Positions 44,331 through 56,080 of a stretch of 64,000 bases of DNA are shown piece after piece. Origin of the DNA: Epinephelus fuscoguttatus (Eukaryota > Chordata > Actinopteri > Perciformes > Serranidae); NCBI RefSeq assembly GCF_011397635.1, contig NC_064756.1, positions 17,191,817 to 17,255,816 on the forward strand, given 5' to 3'. Position 1 is the stretch's first letter. Every line of letters begins with the position of its first letter. The notes beneath the pieces were generated by a model. It did no database searches. It had not been told where the DNA came from and saw nothing but the letters and a program-made list of their open reading frames with translations. Position numbers and translations under genes: made by a program.

Positions 44331-45880
44331 GTAAATAGTCTCTGATAAGTCTAAATGTATGTACGTTTGCTCATCATCTTAACATGCTTCTCGAATTTTA
44401 GCTGTGAATCTAATATGAGGACGAGGTATTTATTTTACGTCTGAGATAAAGAAAGTCTCCAAGTTCAGGAGTATTGGAGTGTTAAATAATGTGCTTAATG
44501 TTTGGAGGATGTCCTTCTAATATAAACTCAGACAGTCCCAGAATATATGAAAACGATTTGCTCTCTGATCCACATTGTCTCCACCTTGTCCAACTCAGAT
44601 TCTTGTGACTTTTGCTGGTGCAGGATTTTAACATTTCTTGATATTTCTTTACCCACATGTTCTCTCCAATCCATGGAGGTATTTGAGGATGACTGAAAAC
44701 TGCAAGTTTCCCCTCAAACCTTTTCAGAAAGCTCAATTGTTGCTTCTATTTTCCTTTTTTCTTTAACATTCAAGGCGTTTATAATGTTTAGCATGAAGGA
44801 GAGCATTATACAATCTAGAGATGTACTTATTTGGATTTGAACTGAGGCCTGATTTCATTTTATAAAACTCAGATTCTGCAGGATAGCACCTCCTATTAAA
44901 ATAATATCCTACTTGGAGGTAAATAAAAACCTCATTCAACTCTCGTTCATGTTTCTTCTACAGAGACCGAAAACTTTTTAGTGCACTTTTACATCATGTC
45001 TAATTTCATGTCTTTTCTGCCCTCTGATGGACTTAAAATCCAGAAGCAAAGGTTGTTAGTGATGTAATGTACTGCCAACTGGGCCAAAAACACAATAATG
45101 TACTGTGGGCAGCCCCTGACTGAGTGGTTGTCCAGACAGCAAAGAACTGCCCACCAGGGGCTTTTTGTCTAAATCCAAAAAAAAAAAACCTGTGCTGGGA
45201 GAGCTAAAGAGGGCACATCAGGTATGTCTCTGTCTAAGCCAGACAAGTGCTCCTACACTGTCACTCTAACAAGCACTGAATGAGCCAGAGAGCAGGAAGT
45301 AATTTCTTTGAGATGTTTCTGCGCTGAGTTAAAGATGGAGAACAACACAGACTGTTTGTCCTTACACATGTGATTAAGTTTGACTTCTTTGTTAGAGTGT
45401 TTTTTTCCAACACTATATTATTGACACCAAGCAGTGTAGTCTTAGTTTCACCTGATTAACCACACTGTCAGACAAAGAAAACATCTTTAAGTCCCTGGAT
45501 GAACCTTTGAAAGAAAATGCAGCTCTAAGATCTCAATGCTGTTCCTATGCTACAAGAACTCCCTTCTTGTGTTTGTGCACGTTATGAAAGGAAAAGGAGA
45601 TGATTGCTATCATCTGTTGTTACGATTAGAGACTGAAAATCCCTGAAGAATTCAGTGGATTGCACATGTACACTTTCCTTTTAAGCCATGTTAGAGTTTG
45701 ACTTTTAATCATCCACAAACTTTAAAATGGTTGTGATGTTCAGTTCACGATTTTCAGTAAACTGGCTGCTATTAATTTTACATCACACACATAAAAAAGC
45801 AAGTAGTCACTTACATTCAGGTTCACACAGTTAGGGGGGGGAGTGCTGGAATGTACACAAAAGACAAATACTGTTTTTAC
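44331..45880. other. non-genic, nothing recognised
   Basis: No coding exon was identified. The - strand frame at 44736-44482 has no recognised domain; it could be further LINE debris. A CTCF-like CCACCAGGGGC lies near 45151. Confidence 0.5.
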
Positions 45881-46024
45881 AGACTCATCACAGACCGCTT
45901 AGTATGCAATTGGATCTCTGCCTGGTTTGAAAACCTGGCATCGTCCCCGAAGTTGCAAATCTCGGCTGTCATCAACACCGCCGCGCAGATCATCAGTGAC
46001 CGACAGCGCCTGCTTTCTATTTGA
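45881..46024 (+). mobile_element. short LINE RT fragment
   Basis: An open 48-codon piece reads RLITDRLVCNWISAWFENL then LQISAVINTAAQII and stops TGA. The pattern Trp-x(4)-Phe followed by LQ...V..TA..II matches a conserved block of fish LINE reverse transcriptases. There is no start codon, and the flanks are unrelated. Confidence 0.5.
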
Positions 46025-46042
46025 ACAGGCTGTCTGTGTATG

Positions 46043-46262
46043 AGGTGACATAGTGACTCAGTGATTAGCACTGTCAACTCACAGTGAGAAAAACTCACAC
46101 ACACATGCTGTGATAAGTTTGCATTGTCTTCCTTTTAGGTTTCCCCTTATAGTCCTCAAGTTTCTTCCAAGGCGCAGTCTGCAGGTATGTGTATGAGTCT
46201 GTGTTAACCTTGTAGATTGTTGACCTTTTCAGGGTGTTTCTCTAGAGCATGCTGGAAGAGCC
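46043..46262 (+). mobile_element. decayed tRNA-headed SINE-like copy
   Basis: The A-box-like TAGTGACTCAGTG and 'attagcactgtcaactcac' match the tRNA-like head of the repeat seen reversed near 61520-61545. The downstream 'gttgaccttttcagggtg' matches its body. The B-box part is missing. Confidence 0.5.
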
Positions 46263-46602
46263 CGAGCCTGCCGTCATGCAAACAAGAAAGTCTGAGCACT
46301 CAAGGCCATTTTTTCTCATTCAAAAGTGCATCTAGTGGAGTGATGACATGATGTATGATGTGTCCTGTACTGTGGGGTATAGGTACTATTTTGCATTCAC
46401 CGGAAATAATGGTATGATTTATATTCAAATTAAATACAGCACACACACTGAGAGCATTTTAAGAGACACTGATGTGTAAAAATAAGTGTATTGTGTCTTC
46501 ATGTCCTCCCTGAGTGATTTTTACTTTATGTTGCACATGTTATGCATCAGTTCCAGACTGCTGTCAGTGCATCAACAACTCTGTACCCCTGCCTGTCCCA
46601 GG

Positions 46603-46623
46603 ATCAGCACCTTGGACAGCGAT
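46603..46623 (+). promoter_or_regulatory. RE1/NRSE-like site (REST)
   Basis: TCAGCACCTTGGACAGCG (46604-46621) matches the core of the RE1 consensus TTCAGCACCNNGGACAGCGCC at every defined base. The mismatches are the first base (A for T) and the last two (AT for CC). REST binding normally silences neural genes outside neurons. The target gene is not visible here. Confidence 0.65.
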
Positions 46624-46694
46624 GTGACACATTTTGGTGCCGAATGTTAAAAATAGGGCTGTTGATTGTCACTGCAACGTCTTATACCTTATTG

Positions 46695-47556
46695 CCCAGC
46701 CAACATCTGTATGAGGGGTTCATGTGGGTAGTAAATGGGCTGAAAATGGGTGCTATATGGCATTGTCCATAGGTTTTGTAACGGCCCCATGACACATGCT
46801 CACATAGGTGGGTTTACCTGTGGGTCCAACATGGGTTACGCCACAGCTACCTGGGTACCAAGTGGGTGTGAGCCCAAAATAGGCATCTAATCTGGCAGGC
46901 CTATGAGTAAACCCACCCATGTGGGCAATTGGCATGGGGCCATTATGGAACCCATTTATAATAATTATGATAATGATAATACATTTCATTTATAGAGCAC
47001 ATTGGTTGAAATCGATCACAAATTAGAATACAATAAAATACACACATTAAAGCCGTTTTGAAAAGATGAGGTTTGAGTAGTGATTTCAGTCAAGAGGTCA
47101 GAGCAGTCTCGAAAGTTCCAGAGGGAGGGGGCAGATATGGAGAAGGCTCTGTCGCCCCAGGTCCAGAGCCTGGTCCTGAGTGGTGGAGTCAGGAGGTTGG
47201 CGTCAGAGGAGCGGAGGCTGCGGGGAAGGAGTGTGGTGGTGGAGCAGGTCAGTGAGGTGGGAGGAGGCTGGTTATGGAGGGCTTTATGAGCAGTGGAGGT
47301 TCTGAAGGATGGGGTGATGCAGACGGGTAGCAGAGTCCTGGATGTATTGGAGTTTATTTAGGAGTTTGGATGGTGTACCATAAAGAATGCTGTTACAGTA
47401 GTCAATTCTGGATGTGATGAAGGCATGGATGAGAGTTTCAGCAACAGTGGGGGAGAGTGAGGGTGGAGACGAGCTATGTTTTTTAGGTGAAACATAGGGT
47501 CCATTTTTCAGCCCATTTACCACCCACATGGGCCCCACATACAAATGTTGGCTGGG
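46695..47556. mobile_element. 862-bp element with about 55-bp terminal inverted repeats and LINE cargo
   Basis: The left end CCCAGCCAACATCTGTATG and the right end (reversed) CCCAGCCAACATTTGTATG continue through 'catgtgggt.gtaaatgggc', nearly identical over about 55 bp. Inside, near 47460-47340 on the - strand, is AETLIHAFITSRIDYCNSI plus LYGTPSKLLNKLQYIQ, a fish L2-like RT block. A GA-rich segment fills 46990-47290. No target duplication is clear. Confidence 0.7.
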
Positions 47557-47869
47557 TGTCTCTTTAATTGTTGTTTTTCCATGTACTTATTTTATACAGT
47601 CTATGGTACTTATTCATGTTCTAGGTGCACAATGCCTCAGTGTCCCCTGTCGAAACAATAGGGTTATATTTGTGTCACATTACCATACAATTACACTCAA
47701 TTTGTCCAGTTAACCCTCTTTCGACTGTGGCAAAAGGAGGTAGGAAATGTCAGCAAAATTTATGTCAGTATGGATTTAATGGTTTCCACTTTATAACAAG
47801 TGTCTCTCCGCTCAGGAAGTTGATTGCTGCTGCATTGTGTTTGTCCCTGGGTTTCTTTTGGCCAAGGCC

Positions 47870-47871
<2 letters not shown>

Positions 47872-47901
<30 letters not shown>
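47872..47901. repeat. (TG)n microsatellite
   Basis: About 15 perfect TG units followed by GGCAGCAGCAG. Confidence 0.95.
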
Positions 47902-47902
<1 letters not shown>

Positions 47903-48691
47903 CAGCAGCAGCATGTTTACTGGCGCTCTTTGCCTTGGCAGAGAAAAAGGCTAGGTAGAATATTGGTCAGCAATGCCCTTCCCTTCTGTGCCAACTGTCT
48001 CTCCTCCTGCGGATGTGTACAGAACAGCATGTGTACAGAATAACCATGTTAATGTGACCTTGTGCTGAGTGTGTTCAATCCGGTGTGTCAGTGAGTGTTT
48101 TTTTTTTTTTTCTTCTCCCCCCACACATTCAAAAACTGTGCATGGATTTGTACTCTGGAGTCACTGTAGGTGTCTGTGGATTCGGTTCAGCAGCTGTGGT
48201 GCCTTACAGCGCTATCTAGCAGTGCATGTGTTGCATTGCACAAACACTGCATACCAACAAACACACTCCCACATAATCTGGCTGCACAAACACATAGACA
48301 AACATGTTAAACTGGAGATAAAAAAGAAAGGTAATGCTTTGCAAAGTTAAACACATGATCTAAGGCTGTGATACCTAAAGCATTTGTACATCTGCAAAAC
48401 TTTCAACACTCGTCTCTGATAACTCAAAAGACATCCCTAAAGGAAGGAAATGACTCCGTGGACATATATAAGGGTGGTAGACGGTACAAGGAAGCATTGA
48501 TGCTGATGTGCTGGCTGCACAGATAGATTGATGGCTGGAGAGTGGGAGGACGGATAGGAAGGAGGTGGGCGGATGAGAGGTAAGTTGCCAGGCAGCGTGG
48601 GAGTTTGAGGGCATGTTGAAGAGTTGTGTCTATGAGCATGTGTGTGTCTCCTCTCTGTGTGGGCGAGAAAGCATGGGACCGAGCGATCGCT

Positions 48692-48717
48692 CACGTGGAG
48701 GCAGTTGTCATGGCAAC
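48692..48717. promoter_or_regulatory. E-box CACGTG plus RFX X-box
   Basis: CACGTG (48692-48697) is followed six bases later by GTTGTCATGGCAAC (48704-48717). The latter has a perfect RFX half-site GGCAAC and a near-perfect opposite half. Function is inferred. Confidence 0.45.
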
Positions 48718-49518
48718 AGAGGATGTCGTCTTGCTCCGCAAGATCTCAGCTGTCCCAGAATCCTACAGACATCTCTCTCCTCTCTGGTCTGTCTTCGCCT
48801 TTCTTTGTCTCTTTCTTGTGTTCTCATGTTCTGTTTTCTTTGTACCAAAAACACCCGCTCACTCCTCATCCTGCCCCCCACCCCTCCTCTCCTCCCACCT
48901 CCCTATCCTGCTATTCTCCAGATCCATCTCTCTCTTGCCCCATTTCTCCGCTTTCTCCAATCCCCAGTCCTCCTCCTCTTCCTCCTACTCCATCCCCCTC
49001 CTCCTCTCCTCCACGGCCGTAACAGATATAAATAGAGGTAATAAATCGAAGCGAGGCTGCCACAGTGTTTATTTGTGTGTGTGTATGTGTGTTTGGATTT
49101 TCGCTCTAATGACCTGCATAGACTCAATGGTGGGATATCCCTACATAGGGAGTTGTAATTCACCATACCTCCCCCTCTCCCCAACTTACATGGCACACAC
49201 ATGGCCCATTAATTCTAACATCAAAACACAGAGGCCGCTTAACTCTGTCAGGCTTGTGACCCTCAGGCATTTCTAGTTTCTCACCGGTGCTTAGAGTTTG
49301 CTGGAGTTTGTACCAAAGATCAATAAATTACCATCAAAGATAAACAGACACAGTTTTTGAAAGACGGATCCTGTCAGTAATCTGTACTTTTGGATCATAT
49401 GTAATGTAAAAGGTGATCTCTGTGGTGACGAGCCCACAGAAAACCATCACACAACTCTGCAGTTTCTCTCAAATACTTTAGTGTATCTCAGCCAAGTGGC
49501 AACCTCCAGGGATGAAAA

Positions 49519-50003
49519 ATGAAGCCAACACAGAAGAGCCAAAAACTGCAGTTCCTCTAATGGCCACTTGAGGCTGGCTCCAGAGGTGACTCAATCCCCG
49601 TAGACCCCCCATGTTAAAATGCCCAATTTTACAGCAGCAATAAACATGTTTGCAGCCTGGCACAAATACGGTTTTGGTCTCTATTTCTAATTTCCCCCTT
49701 CATGACAACTGGACGAGGGGTTTATTTTTATATAAGCAACTTGTTTAAATTTAATTAAAGCTTAAAGTTATGCATAAATAAAGGGGAGGGCAAGTGATGG
49801 CTGTCTGCTAGGCATCGCTATGAGTCAGATTCATCCTTTGCCCCTCCACAGCTCCACCCTACCATCCAAATATGGTCACTTCTGGCTCCAAAAATCCAAG
49901 ATGGCAATGGCTGAGATGCCAAATTCAAGTTTAAAACAGCAGACTGTGAACCAATGGCTGGGATCACGGTAGCTACGTCTATTATTTATACGGTCTTTGG
50001 CAT
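49519..50003 (+). repeat. dispersed repeat (copy 2, matches ctsc intron 6)
   Basis: Begins 'aatgaagccaacacagaag' and follows the 19791-20290 copy through 'cttcatgacaact', 'cccctccacagc' and 'ttatttatacggtc'. Same orientation, clearly diverged. Confidence 0.8.
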
Positions 50004-51211
50004 CAGCTCATTGTTTTGGTTTGGATCAGTCATTTCCAGCTGCTAGCTTAGCAGCTAAACAGTTAGATAACTCCCTCAGGAGTTGGTGGGGAGCAAAACA
50101 GAGCTTCAAGAAGACTGAATATTCAACTTAGATTCCTCAGGTCAACAGAAACACGACTCCTAATTATGTGTCTGCGGGGTGTATAGATAGGCCACTATCT
50201 GCTAACTTGTTAGCGATATAAACTTCATAAGGTGATGACATATGGCAGGCTGTTCTCGTGCACTGTTTGTACTTGTGTATAATCCACATAATCCATGCAA
50301 CCATGTATTCAGGAAGGCTGCAATCAATGCACTGACAGGAGTAGAGAAGGAAGTGCCATCACTCATAGGGCACTAATTCATTAAATAACACATGAACCAC
50401 TGTATAAGGATATGCTACATATGGAAGCTTTAATATCACATATACATGCTGATAAAAACATCAGCTGACAACTTCACCATGGAGCTAGTGTCTGTGGTTG
50501 TTTGATTGTGGCTCCATGTGATGTGTTTTTCTGCCCAAGACTAAAACCAGTGCGTAACCTCGACCCACTGCTCCCAGTTATAGTAACAGCAGTAGCACTG
50601 GGAGCAGATTAGGGCATTGTTATCAATGCTGCACATCACATGCAAGGTCAAGGAATGTGACCTGCGTCAGACAAAACATCTAATCTCTTTCTCAGGCTCA
50701 GTCTGTAATAACAGTCTGGCGCCATGTTTACATTTACCAGTCAGCTGACACTCTTATCCAGATCACACTCCAGTCAAAGTTACTGGACTCATAATAGTGC
50801 TGCAGTAACATATCATTAATATAATGCTAATGCTAATACTGCTCTGTGCACAGCAGGACTTTCCTTCCAGGGTGCTGATTATAAACAGGAGTTGTCACAG
50901 AATAATCCATCGAAGAAGCTCATTGCACACAAGGAGGTTTGTATGCTGTATATATTTCATTGTACCTGTTGGTTGTAACTGTGCACACAGAGTGTCTCAA
51001 AGCATCAAAACAGACAGACTCTGTCAGGTTCATTATCTATTAGCCTAATAACAGATGCACTAAATAAACTGGGTGATTATAACTCAGTAGATGAATGATG
51101 ACTGATTAATGTTAGATGGTTTCATTTATATATGTCCCTTAAAAGCAGTACTGTATTATGACCTATAGATATTGTCAGCATTTAAAACTAGCACTTCATT
51201 ATAAAATCACC
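50004..51211. other. non-genic, nothing firm
   Basis: No coding exon. A fragment near 50725-50780 ('gtttacatttaccag ... cactcttatccag') resembles a common fish MITE terminus but is too short to call. Confidence 0.5.
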
Positions 51212-51219
51212 CTTTAAAG

Positions 51220-51490
51220 CAATGGTTCCCATGTGGTCCACCCACGGGGTCCAGATTGCTCCTCAGCCATTAGTTCAAGGTCCATACATACATTTGGCCG
51301 TGTCCTTGACCTAGTTTGCTGTCTCTGTCAAGTAGCTGTCATGTCCTACAGCAGGAAACGGCACTTCACTGTAAAAGCTTTGTGCCAAAAATTCACTGTT
51401 CTTCAAATTAAAGTGTGTTTTTACAAACCCAACATGTTCCCGAGTCACTTCTGATCCATTCAGAATGGACCCGCAACTTGGAAACCACTG
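51220..51490. mobile_element. 271-bp hAT-type MITE with perfect 8-bp target duplication
   Basis: The terminal repeats are CAATGGTTCCCATGTGG and (reversed) CAGTGGTTTCCAAGTTG, and both ends carry 'ggtcc/ggacc' just inside. CTTTAAAG occurs exactly at both borders (51212-51219 and 51491-51498). An eight-base duplication with CAGTGG-type ends is characteristic of hAT elements. Confidence 0.85.
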
Positions 51491-52078
51491 CTTTAAAGGT
51501 ATACTATGCAGGACTGTCAGTTAATGTTTGTAAAGACCATCACCAGCGACACTGAAAGGAAAAGTAAACCTCAGATTCACCCATATTTGCCATTTCACCT
51601 TGGGATGTTTGAGTTTTTTTGGTGCTGTGCCTCTTGAATGCCAGCTGCTTACAGTCTGGCACCTGGTTTCTACCTTTTTATAGACCGCCAGCCTCACCTG
51701 AGACCTGTGGGGGTACACGTCCATAAATGTCCCAGGTACAGAAAATATTAAAAGAATAAGAAAATAAATGCAGAGGGCAGAGTCTCTGCAGAAAAAGGTA
51801 AACCCTGTACAGCATATTTTTAAAGAAGTAAATGTTGCAACACAGCCAAAACCTTCCTTTATTCCTCAACAATGGGTCACTCAGTTTAGGCCCACTTATA
51901 ATTCTTCTCTCTAAATGTCTAAACTGTAAATTATGTTATAATGCAGTCATTTACATCCAGAAATCCTCTGTAAGCAAGACAATGTGTCTGTCTCACCTTT
52001 ACCATCCTGCCACAGCCTTTGCTTCACTCTCTGCTCCTTAATCAAGTCTCTCTCTCTTTTTCTCTCTATCCCCCTCTG

Positions 52079-52079
<1 letters not shown>

Positions 52080-52161
<82 letters not shown>
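52080..52161. repeat. (CA)n microsatellite, 82 bp
   Basis: The longest dinucleotide array in the window, about 41 perfect units. Confidence 0.97.
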
Positions 52162-52162
<1 letters not shown>

Positions 52163-53110
52163 CATACAATGTGATCTATAACTCTCCCTGGGAGAGGGAA
52201 TAAGGATAAAAACAGGAGAAACACATGAGACCACCTGAGACCTGACGCCGTACTCATCTGTGCACATTCACAGCGAGGAAGGAGAGAAAAGACAGAAGAT
52301 AAATGGACATAGCAGATAGATGAAAAATCTGTGAAAAGAAAACAAATATGAGGTCTGTTGCGATGATGCACACGTTCTCCAGGATTCATATTTCACAGGC
52401 AGTAAAGATAATGAAAGAAGAACAAATGCTACATTCTCTCTGTCCTGATGTATACACCAAGAAGACCTGTGGATATCACATGCAGTTTATAAACAGGAAG
52501 CCATACTGTCGCACTATTGGACAAGTAGGATTATTGGGGTAGTTTAGCTGTCAAAGAAGCACATCCTATCTTTTTTTCATGGACCACAATCACTATTTTC
52601 CTGATCGGTTTGGGAATAATTGTAATATTGTGAGTATATCATACAGATTGGCTTGCTCCTGATCTGTACTAAAACTGAGGCTCACCTACCACAGCTATAT
52701 CAGCACTGTCACCAGAGACAGTTAAACACCACATTGTTTTTAACCTGTCTTATTTTCCTGCAAACACACCAAGTCTTGAACTGACCTTTCGCTAAGCCCC
52801 GCCCCGTTGTGATGGTCCGACAAACTGCCAGAGTAAGCATGCAGCCCACACTGTAGCTAACTGCACTCCCTGAAGAAATATTATCATATTTTTGGAAAAA
52901 TGAAAGAGTGATTCCAGAGAGAAGCAGACAGAGGGGTCTACAGTCTGTGTTTGAAGGATATATCCAGGATGTCAAACTGACTCAGCAGCAACAACAGGTT
53001 CAAAAGACAAAGATAGTTAGAAGCTAAAGCCGAACTATAGGCTACAGATCACAGTGTAAAAGTGAACCACCACATCACTGCTGATCGCCACAGAAGACAA
53101 TGAATATAAA

Positions 53111-53295
53111 GGGAAACTTTGCTGATATTGAACCAGCTGTGTGGCATCGCAGTGTGTGCAGATGAACTGTGTTTGGCTTCACCCCTGTGCCAGTGCCCCA
53201 CCTGGGATGGGCAGGGCTCTCCAGGGGAAGTCAAACATCGTTCATCTGTGCACACTGTGATGACACACAGCTGGTTGAATATCAGCAAAGTTCCC
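53111..53295. mobile_element. foldback core of a dispersed element
   Basis: The left arm 'gggaaactttgctgatattg' to about 53186 and the right arm (reversed) 'gggaactttgctgatattc' are inverted copies about 75 bp long around a 35-bp loop. Both strands give parallel peptides (NQLCGIAVCADELCL and NQLCVITVCTDERCL), which shows duplication, not coding. Flanks to about 52780 and 53620 look like the rest of the same element. Confidence 0.7.
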
Positions 53296-53619
53296 CTGCT
53301 TCCCTTCACTGGTTCCTGTACAGCAGGGTCAGTCTTTGTTTCACTGTTATAATCATTAAAAAGCAAAAGCAGCATGTGTATACATTCAGTAGGCTGTATC
53401 TTCAGTAGCTAGCTAGCTAACCCTACACTTTTCAGGGTTTGATTTTGGTTTTGGAACAGGGAAGACACATATATCTTTTTCCAACCTCTCCAGGTAGCGA
53501 GTATCATTAATACACTATGTGCTCCAGGCAAAACATTTAGCTCCAAATCCACAAAACCAGCCTGAAAATGAAGGAAATCTGAAACCACTGCATTAGAGTC
53601 AGTTACTCTTATTTGTTAA

Positions 53620-54337
53620 GGTATTTGAGAATGGCAAAATGTTACCCTGAGCGCTCTCTGTCAAATAAACAGCAGTAATTAAATCAGGAATCATGGGACA
53701 TATTTATAGAAAAGGCACTAAGAGCGCACCCTAAAACACCCTATGCACAAACTTGTAGATCGTGCACTGAACATGCACGAGTGCCGGCGACAGAATGGCT
53801 AACATGCACACTGTAGGAAAAGTGAGAAGATGAGTAACTGAAAAGAAAGCTGTGAAGAGGGGGGTCTGAGAGGAGAGATGCCAGAGTATGAGCAACTCTG
53901 GAGGAATCGTGAAAGTGAGGCGTGATGAGGAGATGAAGAGGACATGATGATGGCAATGGTGGAGAGGAGAAGAGAGAATTTCATTAGAGAGATGTTGGAT
54001 GAGCTCTGAGATTCACAGCATGCCAGTGCGGCCTCTCCACACATCTGTCTGTTCATCCCATGGGGGGGGTGGGGGGATTGCAATTGCAGACGCAACAGGG
54101 CACGTATGCGCTCACCTTTCCCAACCGCACAGAAACATCTGTCTCCCCACACAGGCCATATGCTGTAACACAAGCCCTCTCCCATCTCCCTCACCCCGTC
54201 TCGCTTTCATGTCTTTTTCTCTTTCTGTCCCCATCTTGTTGTCTTTGATGAAGTGCCAGGGGCTGGCAAATGCTCCTGCTGCAACGGCTTCATGGGCACA
54301 CTGTCAGCCTCTGCAACTGTCCCTCACAAGCCAACTC

Positions 54338-54372
<35 letters not shown>

Positions 54373-55370
54373 TGCCCACAGAGGAGAGACAGATTTGCTG
54401 TCATAAAATAGCAAAGCTGAATATGCCCACGGCTAAAATTACATAGTTCAGTTTTGTATTAAAATATAATGATGCCTCTGGATCTACAAGTGGCCTCAAC
54501 CACTGATGTGGGACTGGGTGTGACTGAATATCAACACACATTATGCTTCAGTATTATACTGAGGCTTGGCATTGGTCGTTGCACTGTAGGCCAGCATGTC
54601 CTTAACATTTCAGACCATCAGTCTTAAAGGCAAAATCCATATTATGACAGTCACTTCTGAAAGCGGATTGCTTTGGATTACTGCGCCTGCTTTCATTGCT
54701 GGTTTATGCTGTCATTCCCGTGGTTAACTATCTAACCGTAGATCAATTTCTCTCAGCACAGATAGAACAGAGCTTGACAGCAGAGCCTTTTTCAATAATT
54801 TAAAACATCAAGTTTCAGGGTCCCTTAAAATTAAAGACCTAAGGCTTCTTTTTGGACATGTTGAACATTAAAATCACACAGGGAGAAAATAACATTGTTA
54901 CAGAATGGTCTCTTAAAATGACCATGAGATCTCCAGCTTAATGTCTAAGCTACAAAATAGATAACACCAGCGAGTGAAGCACTAATATGGTGTCTTGCCT
55001 TTAATTTATTTTTCTCCTAAACAATGAAGATGGAGGGACAGGCTAAATTTAATAGTTTGTGTTTGTGTTGGCAGTTTCTGAACACAGGACACTGCATTAA
55101 TTTAAAGTCATTATGAGATGTGGTCAAGAGGATTACACTGTGGCATAGATTATAGATGTTGCATCTTGCTGAATGTAACACCACCCGGCTGGCACGCTGT
55201 GTGATCCAAATCAAACACACCTGCAATGATGCGCAGCAAACAGACAAGGTGCATGCTGGGTGTGGCTGTGCGCATGGTAGAGGCTTGTAGCTGCAGACAG
55301 GTGCGCACGGCCTGTGTGGTTTCCCTAGTAAACTCCTGCGCTGTGACTGCTGAACACTCAGTTTAGGTGC
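53620..55370. other. non-genic interval
   Basis: No exon recognised. It contains a G-run (about 54061-54077) and a (CA)n microsatellite at 54340-54370. Confidence 0.5.
54340..54370. repeat. (CA)n microsatellite
   Basis: About 15 perfect CA units. Confidence 0.95.
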
Positions 55371-55801
55371 GTAAAATTGGGAATAAAAAATAAATACAGA
55401 GCGCAGCGGGACAGAGAGGCAGACTGCATCGGTTGGACCAGACGCAATGAGGGCGCAACGTTAGGTTCGTTCGAGATGAGCCAGTCCTGCGCAGATTCGA
55501 TCACCGGCAATCGGCGCACAATGCATGCCGGTTAGTTTTGTGTCCGACTTCATCCCAACCTCCTCTGACGTATTACAAAAGTGGACAGCGATAAAGCCGC
55601 GAGAGCGAGGCGGCCGCAGTTTTTAGAGCCAGGCACTGCAGTTGCTCTCCAACGACTGCCTGGCTCTCATCTGATATAACAGCTGATTGGTTCAGATGTC
55701 GACTCAACAAGATGACGTTTTAGATAAACTACTCATTTTTGTTGAATTTTAGAGATTAAGATTGTATTTGTCTTATCTGAAGGCTGAGCCTGTTGAAACT
55801 G
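55371..55801 (+). promoter_or_regulatory. CpG-rich segment with splice donor: candidate 5' exon
   Basis: CpG dinucleotides are frequent here (for example 'gccgcgagagcgaggcggcc' near 55594) in an otherwise CpG-poor region. The segment ends at ACTG|GTGAGT (GT at 55802), a near-ideal donor. Only a 18-codon open frame (about 55698-55754) is present, so an untranslated first exon of a gene extending right of the window is the simplest reading. A 10-bp perfect hairpin stem lies at 55626-55666. Confidence 0.4.
55626..55666. repeat. 41-nt hairpin GAGCCAGGCA / TGCCTGGCTC
   Basis: Ten perfectly paired bases flank an inner GTTG/CAAC stem and a CTCTC loop. It could act in a 5' UTR. It is too short to be a typical microRNA precursor. 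Confidence 0.6.
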
Positions 55802-56080
55802 GTGAGTACAGGTGAACTCCCAAAAGAGCGTCAGCGCAGTGTTTGCGCACTGAATGATGCCCCCAAACTGCAGTTTCTGCAGGTGTTTGTATCGCTTTTG
55901 CATCTGTGTGTTACTGTAATGCCAGATAATTTGATTTTTGTTGCACCCGCCATGGTGTTCATAGTCTGACTTTATTTATGTCGGTCAGTTTCAGGAATTG
56001 CATGGTTTGTCCTTATGTGTGGTTACTTTCAGTGAGGATCTCCTGAGGAGCGTGGCTGTAAAGTTATAGTCAGTTGTATG

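Larger units (their letters stand above)
47557..49518. other. non-genic interval with C/T-rich tract
   Basis: No convincing exon. Open frames of up to 216 codons at 48613-49276 come from a low-complexity C/T tract (about 48770-49010) and disagree in every frame. It contains a (TG)n at 47872-47901 and the X-box at 48704. Confidence 0.5.

Noticed and set aside
48613..49276. Open frames of 140, 216 and 126 codons
   Set aside because: Three frames are open at once across a low-complexity C/T tract; Ser/Pro/Leu-rich with no motif.
54061..54077. G-rich run as a G-quadruplex
   Set aside because: Essentially one long G tract broken once; not a four-tract motif by spacing, and no transcript context.
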